A stretch of 25,153 nt of DNA from Euplotes cf. woodruffi 2 WChen-2021 (lineage: Eukaryota > Ciliophora > Spirotrichea > Euplotida > Euplotidae), in the NCBI GenBank assembly GCA_021441665.1, contig JAGYYN010044664.1, positions 1 through 25,153 on the forward strand, written 5' to 3'. A model generated the notes under the pieces. The model made no database searches, was not told the origin of the DNA, and saw only the letters and a list, made by a program, of their open reading frames with translations. A program made the position numbers and the translations under genes. This document shows positions 1 to 8,356 of the stretch, in pieces; positions within the stretch are counted from its first letter, which is position 1, and every line of letters begins with the position of its first letter.

Positions 1-1824
1 TACCAATCGCCTCCTTTTGAAAGATGAAGCTCAGCTCCTGTAAAAGAGTTCAATGTGAGATTTGGAGGAGCACAACAGGTCAATTTGGATGTAAGGAAAT
101 CAGAATCTGATCCAAATTCGATGAATCAAATGCCAGTAAATTACCTCTATGCGCAACCACAGAACTTTACAGGGTATATCCCGCAGTATACAATGATGAG
201 CTATAATAGCAATGGAATGATGATGAATCAGGACTGATTAGAGGGCCCAGCTTCATTAGGAATGTACTATTCGCCTCAGAAGTATGATTCCTGAATGCCA
301 TCGCAGATGCAAATGCATCCTCATACCTACCCGACTCACTGAATTCCTACGTACAGTCAGCCACACTACGCAAGAAAATAATTCTGAATGCCTGCCGTAC
401 AATGGAGTCCATCTGCCGGTCCAGAAGTCGGGGATTAACGCAAAGGTAAACGGGCTGTCAAAGAAATCAAATGGCCGCAAAAGAGTTTTTAGTACGACTG
501 AAGGATACGGCTCTTATGACAAGCAAAGCTTCAGGATGTTCCCTGCGAGCATCAGCAACACAAAGGACAGCAGCACAAGCTCCTGTGCAAAGTACGGCTC
601 TCCGATCAGCAAACAGGTGTCAATGAACCAACAAGAGCCGAAAAGTATTTACCTTATGAAGCTGAGACAGATGATAAAAGACAGCGGAGAGGATAACATC
701 AGAATTAGCGAGCTTAAAGATCACATTGTCGAAATCTCCCTCGATCAAATCGGATCAAGATACATCCAGAAGGTGTACGAAACTTGTTCAGCTGAAGAAA
801 AATAGCTGTAAGTAGACTTTGATCTTGCTTGCAATCTTTAGTCCTCTAAGATTTACTTATAGTCGTCTTTAAAGAAATTACTAGTGATTCGATAACAATA
901 ATGAAAGACGTATTTGGAAATTTCGTAATCCAGAAGGTCATTGAGCATGGCTCACAAGACCAGATACTCGCGTTATTCGATACCGTAAAGGGAAAGATAC
1001 TCGAACTTACCAAGCACATTTATGGCTGAAGAGTCATTCAGAAGTTTATTGAGGTCCTAAATAAAGCGCAACATAGTGATATTTTCCTAATTGTCGACGA
1101 AATCCTTCGCGAGAATCTTTTTGAATGAATATACGACCAATATGGAAATCACGTCGTTCAAAAATTAATCGAGCTAGTTCCTTATGATGAGATCTCATTT
1201 GTGCAAAAGCACGTTGAAAGCAACTGAAAGCAGCTTTGCATGAATACCTTTGGCTGTAGGGTGATTCAAAGACTTATAGAGTACTGACCTGACGTCTGAA
1301 CAGATCCTATTTACGAGCAGATAATCAACAACTACGTGATTGAGCTGTGCAAAGACCAATACGGCAACTACGTCGTCCAGTTGATGCTCGAGAAGGGACA
1401 CAGAACCAACGACAGGAAGGCTATCTGCAACTGTCTCCTCGGAGACGCCAGATTGCTCAGTATTCACAAATACGCCTCTAATGTCGTTGAAAAATGCATT
1501 GAGTATTGCGAAGAGGAAGACAAGAGGCTTTTGATCGAAGAACTCCTCGGCGATAATAATTCCGATAGTGCTGAAGAAAACATGAGTTTATATAAAATGA
1601 TGGATAATAAATACGGCAATTATGTGGTCCAGAAGGCTATCGAACAAGCGACTTGAGAGCAGAGAGCTATTTTACAAAATAAAATAATATCATCAAAACT
1701 GCAGGAAAACCATTCATCTAATTATGTAAAGCATGTTATCAGTTGATTAGAAAGACTAAGTCTTGCATCAACTGAGACAACCTCGACGACTTTATCTACC
1801 GGAGTTCAAAGCAAAGAGAACTAA
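1..1824 (+). CDS. Pumilio/PUF-family RNA-binding protein, 5' partial
   Basis: This protein binds mRNA 3' UTRs and represses or localises transcripts; that role is known for the family. Exons are <1-807 and 863-1824, stop TAA at 1822. The N-terminal part is Gln/Met/Pro/Tyr/Asn-rich. The C-terminal part has eight PUF repeats whose base-contact cores read GSRYIQ, GNFVIQ, GCRVIQ, GNHVVQ, GCRVIQ, GNYVVQ, ASNVVE and GNYVVQ, a complete canonical set. In repeat 3 the conserved Cys is encoded by TGA (1027-1029), which fixes the genetic code. The reading needs +1 shifts at AAA-TAA (376) and AAA-TAG (800). The second is followed at once by a 55-nt GT-AG intron (808-862). With both applied, the linker after repeat 1 (EEKSFVFKEI) aligns without gaps to the usual EEKQxVFxEI of Pumilio proteins. 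The length 1-1824 minus intron and two bases is 589 codons. The start lies upstream of the window. Confidence 0.95.
376..381 (+). other. +1 ribosomal frameshift site AAA-TAA (PUF gene, site 1)
   Basis: Frame 1 is open from the window edge to this stop if TGA is read as Cys. The next frame (+1) continues open to 805. Skipping the T of TAA joins the Pro/His/Tyr-rich N-terminal part to the region before the PUF repeats. No GT-AG intron was found that would make the same change. Confidence 0.75.
800..805 (+). other. +1 ribosomal frameshift site AAA-TAG next to an intron (PUF gene, site 2)
   Basis: The protein reads ...SAEEK to AAA, then TAG. Skipping T gives AGC-T, and the intron donor GTAAGT starts at 808. 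The split codon T+TC continues as FVFKEI. The junction matches the spacing between PUF repeats 1 and 2 exactly, so both events are needed. Confidence 0.85.
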
Positions 1825-1952
1825 ATAAAAATATAGTTTATATTTTGATTCTATACAAAGTAATTATAGTAGATTTCAATCAAATTAAAAAGTGAACTTT
1901 AAAATCATTTATTTTGAAAGTTAATATCAAATATTATTTAAGTGCAGCAACA

Positions 1953-3674
1953 ATGACTTCTTCATATTCAAGAACTGATAATGCAAAGCTTCGAGCTTAC
2001 ACTGCTGATGATATCCAGACTAGAGATAAAAGCGGTAGTAATATCAAAAGTTACTATGACAAGTTCTTCAACAGTATTCACCGGTTCTAATCAAAGTATT
2101 AATAATCAAAGTAACGATTGACCAGAGGTAGTTTTTAAATCATTATTTCTATTTTTAATATAAATTCGGAAATAATAATTTGCAAATTATTTAGAAGCAA
2201 AATGTAAGCACGAACCAGCAGAAAGAAGTTGACTATTTACCACTGATTATAAAGCCTTACTTTCATACAAAGCAAAAAGTGATTATTATCAATAAGCAAA
2301 ATGTGATTAAGCAAGGTAACGACTCGGATGTGAAGACAAAGCTTGGTGCAATTAATTCTCAAAAACAACTAAATATATTCAGCCCTCAGCTTGACCGTAT
2401 ATAGCAAGCAGTCAATTTAAGTCAGATGTATATGATAGAAGACGTTCTGAGAATACTAACTGAGACTCACATTACTTGAAATTTAAATAAAATGCTCTGA
2501 TTTAACAACAGCTTTGAAAATAGTAATCTCAGTGCTTTCAGTTCAAATCTATCAAGTCAGGCAAATGGGAGCTTGAAAAACCGAGTAAAGCCAAAAAGAA
2601 TAGAGCTATTTCAAAGCTCGGTAATCGAAACAAAGACCAAACAGTCAAATGCATCACTTCGACCAAAGAACATTGCTTATCGGAATGAAGTCGGTGTGAC
2701 CGAAGACCACGAACAATTAAAAGTTACGGAGATTTCACAATCTCCGTATAAATCTAGAAATCAAGAAATATCAAGCCAACAGCGAGCTGAACGAAGCGTG
2801 CTTAACAAAGATTTAAGCGACTTCATGAACAATCAAAAGCACAAATCAGCAAAGATTAACATTAGAAATAGTATTAAGTCAAGCCATTTAGCTGAGAGGT
2901 ACTCTCAAAAGATCAGAAACCTAAATGGTAAGACAGAGGCGTCAGGGAAGTTAACTAAACTGATGGAATACTCCCCGATTTCAGTTGAAGCTCAAATTCC
3001 ATTAAACAACTCAATTGGAAAGTCATCTTCATACAAAGGCAAAATTCTTTTTGAACCGAGAAATCGGAGTAAAATGAGTCAATTAAATAGAAGTAATATA
3101 CGATGTTTAAAGATGGTTAAATTTTAAAAAGTCAGTCTACTAATTATTATTTTAGATATTAAAAGTGATTCAAAAATGCAGAAGTTAAATACATATTCTC
3201 AAAAGTAAACAGGTAAACAAAATCTACCAGTCTGTGGTCGACTCATCAATTACTATACTAAATGAAGAAGGAGATATGATATCAAATGGATTTAAAAAAC
3301 AAGTCAAAGGTACACAAAGTACTTCAGTGCTTAATTTAAACCCAAAAAAGGAAAATAATACCCATCTCACGCAGCTATGCGTTAAAAATAATCATACCAC
3401 ATCCAATTGCGAGCTGCAGCCAAAACAAAAAGTAAATATCAATAATAAAAACCAGCCAAAACTCAATTCGCCTTCAAGTAATAAAATTGCAGCTGGATAC
3501 AAGTGAAAACCAAATGATTACATTGGCAATTTTTCAAATGTCAAGCAAAGGTCAAAAGGCAATTGTAAAGAAACAAGCTGAGTAAGGTTGTCGCAATCCA
3601 GCTCTGACTTGAATTTAGCCTGCACTTGTCAAAAACTGCACAAAGAACTTGTTTGACTCAATAGACGAAGTTAG
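1953..3674 (+). CDS. Unknown Ser/Asn/Lys/Gln-rich protein
   Basis: I do not recognise this protein. My best model is exons 1953-2034, 2075-2127, 2195-2345, 2390-3115 and 3213-3674, with all introns GT-AG and 40-97 nt long. A +1 shift at AAA-TAA (2485) joins frame 1 to the long open frame that follows. These parts sum to 491 codons (490 aa), a whole number. The start is the first ATG after an AT-rich leader and opens MTSSYSRTDNAK. The product is hydrophilic and low in complexity, with no membrane segment or known domain visible. Several Cys codons are TGA. Introns 2346-2389 and 3116-3212 are the weakest parts; the gene could instead end at the TAA at 3125-3127, with 3213-3674 belonging to a second gene. 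Some of the gaps could also be short TA-bounded IESs instead of introns. Confidence 0.6.
2485..2490 (+). other. +1 ribosomal frameshift site AAA-TAA
   Basis: The upstream frame reads ...SHYLKFK then TAA. Skipping T continues KMLCFNNSFE and stays open for over 600 nt. The next base after TAA is A, the commonest context in this window. Confidence is tied to the gene model of the Ser/Asn-rich protein. Confidence 0.6.
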
Positions 3675-4185
3675 CGGGTTGATGACTCCTTGCTTTAAAC
3701 AATAAAGCAAGTATACAAGACTCAGTGACCAAGGTGGACAGGTGTGCTTTGCTTGCTATTATTAAACTTATATTTTATTCATGTTTAGCTCCAAAACTTG
3801 GACTGGGTCTATTTACAATCGTTAAAAAAGGAGATGATCAAGCTTGAAATTTGTGATGCTTACAAATTAATATTTATTTTATATCAATATCAATAAAAAT
3901 TGCAATTTTGGTGTTTATATAACTGTAAATGAATTAAATCAAAATTAGTAAAAATTATATTTTTAATGAGAAAATATATTTTAGAAATTTAGTAAAAAAT
4001 AATAGTGCTTTAAATTTCAATCTTAGAAATAGTTTAAATTTTCGATAGATTGTATTTCAATAAAATATTTATTCGAAGTAAGATAATGGCCTCTGGTGAA
4101 AATAAACATATTAAGATGATACGGGAATTTTTTCTTTGGTATTTAATTGCTTACATTTGACAAATGTTATATAGACAAAGCTTAG
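3675..4185 (+). other. Intergenic, AT-rich, no gene seen
   Basis: No coding frame was supported with UGA = Cys. The stretch holds a perfect hairpin at 3689-3711 just after the upstream stop codon, and a match to the Euplotes chromosome-breakage consensus at 4053-4062 (read on the minus strand). The last 100 bp should hold the promoter and short leader of the Bax-inhibitor-like gene. Confidence 0.5.
3689..3711. repeat. Perfect inverted repeat, 9-bp stem, 5-nt loop
   Basis: CTTGCTTTA (3689-3697) pairs with TAAAGCAAG (3703-3711) around a 5-nt loop. It lies 15 bp after the stop of the upstream gene, so it may sit in the 3' UTR. Function is unknown. Confidence 0.7.
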
Positions 4186-5095
4186 ATGAGTTCGAATTTT
4201 GAAAATCAAGAACAGAGGCATAATCCTTATGGCCAAAGAGATAACATCAGTAAGATTCGATTTTTATAATGTATCATTAATATTGTAAACTATAGACAAT
4301 CAATCGCCAAATAACTACAATCCTTATCCAACTACAACTCCTGCAAATCTCGGCAATTCTGAAAATAACAACGGAATCGAGAAGTTTGACCAAATCCAAA
4401 ATAGTGACGAAGAAAGTGGACTTTTAAACTACGTTCCGAAGTTGAAGGGGGATTCAGAAAGACAAGGATTCGTTTCCAAAGTTTTCGGAATACTGACAGC
4501 CCAGATGGTCATCACAACACTGTTTGTATATTTTATGATCTCGAGCAAAAGCCGCATCCAGTTTGTTCAAAATAACCAATCGCTATATTGGATTTGCTTC
4601 ATCGCAACGATTGCTGTTATGATTCCACTTATCTGTTGCAAACAAGTTGCAAGAGCAGTACCAACGAACTACATCTTGCTGGGAGTATTCACTATTTGCG
4701 AGTCGTATCTAGTTGCAACGATTGCTTCGTTCTACAAGCCACAGTCTGTGTTTTTGGCAGCACTCTACGCAACAGCTTTATTCACCATTCTGACATTATA
4801 TGCAATGTTTACAAAAGGAGACTTAGGCTGTCTCGGACCAATAATTGCTGTTGGCTGTGTTCTTGGATTACTCACATTCGTTCTCTACTTCATCTTCCCT
4901 GGTGAGACTATGCACTTGATCTACTGTTGGGTCGGCCTGATCCTCACCTGTGTGTATGTTATATTCGACGTGTACATGATCACTGAAAAGAACGGCTTGG
5001 AGTACGACGATTACATCATCGGTGCACTAATGCTGTACACTGATCTGATCAGCCTGTTCATCTACATCCTCTCAATCATCGGAGAAAGAAACTAA
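4186..5095 (+). CDS. Bax inhibitor-1/Lifeguard (TMBIM) family membrane protein
   Basis: Members of this family sit in ER, Golgi or other endomembranes and influence calcium leak and cell-death responses (family knowledge). Exon 1 is 4186-4249 and exon 2 is 4296-5095, joined across a 46-nt GTAAG...TATAG intron in phase 1. The product is 287 aa. About 70 residues of Asn/Pro/Gln-rich cytosolic tail precede seven hydrophobic segments. The first segment begins in the family-typical SKVFGILTAQMVITT. The C-terminus DDYIIGALMLYTDLISLFIY, followed by ILSIIGERN, matches the Lifeguard signature, including the Asp pair proposed to sense pH or calcium. No frameshift is needed and no TGA is used. It is convergent with the homeodomain gene, with 122 bp between the stop codons. 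Confidence 0.95.
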
Positions 5096-5217
5096 AGATT
5101 CTGCATTCAACGAACATTGTTCAATCTGACATTTAAAAATACACAGACAAGTGATTCGTTTATTTTTGAAAGAATTAGATAAAATTATGTTAAAAGAGAG
5201 CTGAAGGTACTGGTTGC

Positions 5218-6069
5218 TTAGAACTCAGTTTTCTTCTTGTTGTCCCAGTACCACTTGTAGACTTGGTCTCTGCTTAGTCATAGAGTTTTTGACAGTCGCT
5301 TAATATCGTCTTTGTTCCATGCTGAGTTGCCTTTAAACTCTTTTTCGAGTTGTTTAATTTGGCTCTTTGTCTTCCTCCTTCTTTTAATATTTTTAGCTTT
5401 GTAAATTCTTTGCTTTTTGACGAGAGTATCACATGGGCAGTTCTTGAGCATGTCTCCAATGAAGATGTTGAGGTCTGTGTCTGAGTCAGAAAGGATTTTA
5501 TCAAGCTTTAAAAGCTCAACATTGTTGGATGTATTCAGCTTATCGTCTCCACTGCCGATTTCATACATATTTTTGTCTTCAATAAGTTTGAAGAGGCTAT
5601 CGTAGCTTGAAGAGTCTTTATTCGCTTTAGCTGATTCTAATTCAATCGTGCTATTAGTCTCGTTGCTGGTTTTTCTTTGGGATACTTTTGGCTGGAATTC
5701 TTTCTCGCCATCGACTGAGCTAATCTCCTGGTGTTCCTCGTCTTTAAGGTCGTCGAAGCAGCTGTGCATCTGATTGTAGTTGTTCATTTGGCTCTTCACA
5801 TATAAATTATTGAATCTGCTGTCGAACTCAAACGGAATATCTCCGTTTGGCTTTCCAGATGTAATCGGGCAGTTATTTTGGAGCCTTCCAAAGATCTCTT
5901 GTTGGTCTCATGCAAAGTCAAAGTCGTCATCATATGAGCTTCCGAAGAAATTCGAGTTTGATTCGTCTGAGAATTGATTATAAATCATATTCATTTGGTT
6001 CATTTGTATTGATTTTGTGTTACTTAAATCTTGCAGTTTTTGTGTATTTATAAAGAACAAGCTTTTCAT
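5218..6069 (-). CDS. Divergent homeodomain protein
   Basis: This is a predicted nuclear DNA-binding protein of 283 aa in one exon, read through two TGA codons as Cys (5908-5910 and 5278-5280). The first 225 residues are Asn/Ser/Asp/Glu-rich with no domain seen. The last ~54 residues form a homeodomain: basic RRRKTKSQIKQLEKEF (helix 1), DDIKRLSKTLCLS (helix 2 and turn) and RDQVYKWYWDNKKK (recognition helix). Trp48 is kept, but the usual Phe49-Gln50-Asn51 is Tyr-Trp-Asp, so base contacts probably differ from animal homeodomains. The TGA-coded Cys lies in the turn before helix 3. The start is the ATG at 6069; the frame stays open upstream to 6259 but has no earlier ATG, so an upstream exon is possible. 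The stop is TAA at 5218-5220. Confidence 0.85.
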
Positions 6070-6099
6070 GTAGCTGGTGGTCGAAAAGTGCAAAATTCA

Positions 6100-6128
6100 G
6101 TTATCAAAATAATAATGATTTTGATAAC
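6100..6128. repeat. Perfect inverted repeat, 11-bp stem, 7-nt loop
   Basis: GTTATCAAAAT (6100-6110) pairs with ATTTTGATAAC (6118-6128) around the loop AATAATG. It lies 31-59 bp upstream of the ATG of the homeodomain gene. It could be a hairpin in the 5' leader or a symmetric protein-binding site; an autoregulatory site is one possibility. Confidence 0.75.
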
Positions 6129-6285
6129 TAGGGGTTTTGATTTTTGCATGAAAAGCACATTTATTCAAATTTTGGCTATCCTTCTCAATCTCTAAGAGAA
6201 GTCATTTCCATCATTTAATACTCAGCTTGAATATACGCTGGCTGATCGGAATTTTATTTTATACTTGCGGTTCGTGGTTGTGAAG

Positions 6286-6453
6286 ATGAGGCAGTTGTGG
6301 ATGCTATTATACGCTGCTGTTTTTATATGGTTGATCGGGGATTTTGTGGAATTAGGGTTGGGATGGAATGTAGGGGCTTTGGATTTGATTGTGGGTTTTA
6401 GGGTTTTAGATTGAGGTTATGAGCATGAAAAAAATAGAGGAGTGGACGATTAG
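6286..6453 (+). CDS. Small hydrophobic ORF, doubtful
   Basis: With UGA = Cys this reads as 55 aa starting MRQLWMLLYAAVFIWLIG, a plausible single membrane helix, followed by a Gly/Leu/Val-rich part and a short charged tail. It lies in a G/T-rich tract unlike the rest of the window and has no recognised relative. It may be a chance frame in a C-poor strand. Confidence 0.2.
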
Positions 6454-6717
6454 AGTTTTTAAATAATTTTGATGATTTGGCAAATTTATAGTATTTATGG
6501 TATTTGTTTTATAATAGAAAATAAAACTATAGCTTTTGATTTTAAAATTGATATGTGGAATTTATAATTGAAATTATATTTATAGATTGATTTAGTGAGC
6601 TTGAAATAAATTTATTAGTATTTTTACTGTAGGAACTAGTTTTAGCTTAGTTGATTGAATTTTGAATAATATTTTTAACCACTAATGAAAATATCAACCC
6701 GTTCAAATCGATCTTCT

Positions 6718-7411
6718 TTATTTTTCACTATATCCAATTGAGTGTTCTTCAACAAGCTTTAGCTTATCGCGAATAAACGTCTGTCTTGATTTTCCAAAGC
6801 CATAGTAAGTAAACATAGCAACGGATCCCAAAAATATTACAACTTTTGCGATTTCTCTTTTATACATAACATTTGGAGATTTCCATCTTTTGCTGTTAGA
6901 GTGGAAGTAGGAAGCACCTACGACCCCTCCGACATTACCGACGAACATCCAGCCAAGAGTTGTGTAAATTCTGTCTTTATTTCATCTGCATAAGTTTTCT
7001 GTTTCCTTCTTCAGCTAAACAACTCAAAAGTAGCGTGCTTACTGAGCGTATGGAATGCGATCTTGGGTTTATTTTTATACTTCTCCTCGAGCATGGCGGT
7101 CTTACGCTGTCTTCTATTTTTAGCTTGCAAAATAGCATCGTCGAAGTCTTCATCTTCGAACCCTCGGATTTTAATATTTTTGCTTGCTTCCTTAATCCTC
7201 TGTTTAACTAAATCTTCCCTTTAAAATTATAGATTTTGTGTTATATAAAATTAGTGTTTTTTAGTAATAATTTTAGATTTTTTAGATATTAGAATTTAAT
7301 GAGAATTGTAGAAATTATACTGAGCTGAGGACGGGATAAAAGGGCAGTGAATAAGTGCGTCTGTCTCACTGCTTCCTTATCAACTTCCTGATTAGATTTA
7401 TTATCTCCCAT
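6718..7411 (-). CDS. Small two-helix membrane protein, unknown
   Basis: I do not recognise this protein. The model is exons 7411-7370, 7199-7043 and 7014-6718. A clear 28-nt intron (GTAAGC...TTTAG) separates exons 2 and 3, and the first intron (170 nt) is less certain. A +1 shift at AAA-TAA (6977-6982) is needed. The total is 165 codons (164 aa), a whole number. The N-terminal half is charged (MGDNKSNQEVDKE, then basic and acidic patches). The C-terminal half has two hydrophobic stretches, IYTTLGWMFVGNVGGVVGA and IAKVVIFLGSVAMFTYYGF, separated by a basic loop. The predicted stop is itself AAA-TAA (6718-6723). Frameshifting there would add 14 residues, ending FERVDIFISG, before TAA at 6675. 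Organelle targeting cannot be judged from the sequence. Confidence 0.7.
6977..6982 (-). other. +1 ribosomal frameshift site AAA-TAA
   Basis: The frame set by the 28-nt intron reads ...NRKLMQMK then TAA. Skipping T gives KDRIYTTLGWMF and runs straight into the first membrane helix. The following base is A. Confidence 0.75.
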
Positions 7412-8356
7412 TTTTATATTCTTATATTTTCAATTTCTATTTGTGTTTCTTTGGAGGAAGTAGAATTTCTCTATATGTTATGGGTTTTATCCGTCACTCT
7501 GAATTTAAAACAGCTATATTAGCTTGCTATAAAGTATAGTTTAAAGTATTATTAAAATACAAGTTTAGTTGGTGCGTTGAAAATGATTCAAAAATAGGAT
7601 TTTATTATATCAAATATTTTATAATAGTCTTATACAATTATCTGTAGTGTATAAATATCAAGTATTAAGTATTCCAAAGTAAATCCCAATCAATCAAGTA
7701 ATGATTAGTTTCAAATATCAGTAAAAATGATAAGTAAAAATAATCAAATCAGCAAAACTCAACCCTATTTCAATCCTTAATACCAAATTGCAGTAAATAA
7801 AAATATCTTTAATAACCAAAACTCGCTTATGCTTTATCAAAATCAGCTGTACAAAAACACGAATAGTAAATTACTCCAACTAAAAATCAATATAGTTCCT
7901 CATTCACCAACCCTTCACCTCCTGAATTCCAGATCTTCTAAATTTACAACCTGTAATAATCAATTGCTAATATCTCTAATCATCACACATCCTATATTTC
8001 ACTATACACAACTCATCTATGACATAAATATCTATTTCACCTGATCTATATCTTAACATCTCCAATTAATCACAATCCAAATATCGTCCATAAACTCAAC
8101 TAAATCCACAGTTATCGTAGAATACACAATAACAGCTGCAATTAGATCATAATATTACATATAAATATTATCAGTGATAAAACCCTTTAATAATTTAAAT
8201 AATTGAATATGAAGTTTTAAATTATTCTAAATTTGAATTTTCCTATCAACCTTCAACAACTAAAATCCGTATTTATTTACCTAATTAAAACCAAACGATT
8301 TGCATTAATTAGATATGAAATTACATCCTGCTGGCTGCTGCAGATCTGCATTTGGA
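7412..8356 (+). other. 945-bp intergenic stretch with a G-depleted plus strand
   Basis: No convincing gene was found on either strand under the Euplotid code. From about 7740 to 8320 the plus strand is A/C/T-rich and very poor in G (often 1-4 G per 60 bases). The frame at 7829 (about 75 codons) has a random-looking composition. A chromosome-breakage-like match lies at 7426-7435. The stretch is bounded by the start of the two-helix gene and the end of the 802-residue gene, both on the minus strand. It could hold a non-coding RNA, eliminated DNA or simply spacer. Confidence 0.4.

Larger units (their letters stand above)
6070..6717 (+). other. Intergenic between homeodomain and two-helix genes
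   Basis: This stretch should hold the 5' region of the homeodomain gene (minus strand) and the 3' region of the next minus-strand gene. It contains a perfect 11-bp hairpin (6100-6128), a plus-strand G/T-rich tract (about 6260-6450) and one small hydrophobic ORF (6286-6453). Bases 6460-6670 are very AT-rich with no structure that I can see. Confidence 0.5.

Noticed and set aside
4588-4905. 105-codon plus-strand frame inside the Bax-inhibitor gene
   Set aside because: It overlaps a strongly recognised family member in another frame; it is a shadow.
6395-6411. GGGTTTTAGGGTTTTAG as an internal telomere repeat
   Set aside because: Euplotes telomeres are G4T4; this is G3T4A-like, only two units long, and lies inside a broadly G/T-rich tract. 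No true C4A4/G4T4 run was seen in the window.
7829-8059. Plus-strand frame of about 75 codons in the G-depleted tract
   Set aside because: Random Ile/Leu/Asn/Thr/Ser composition, no recognised motif and no splice partners.
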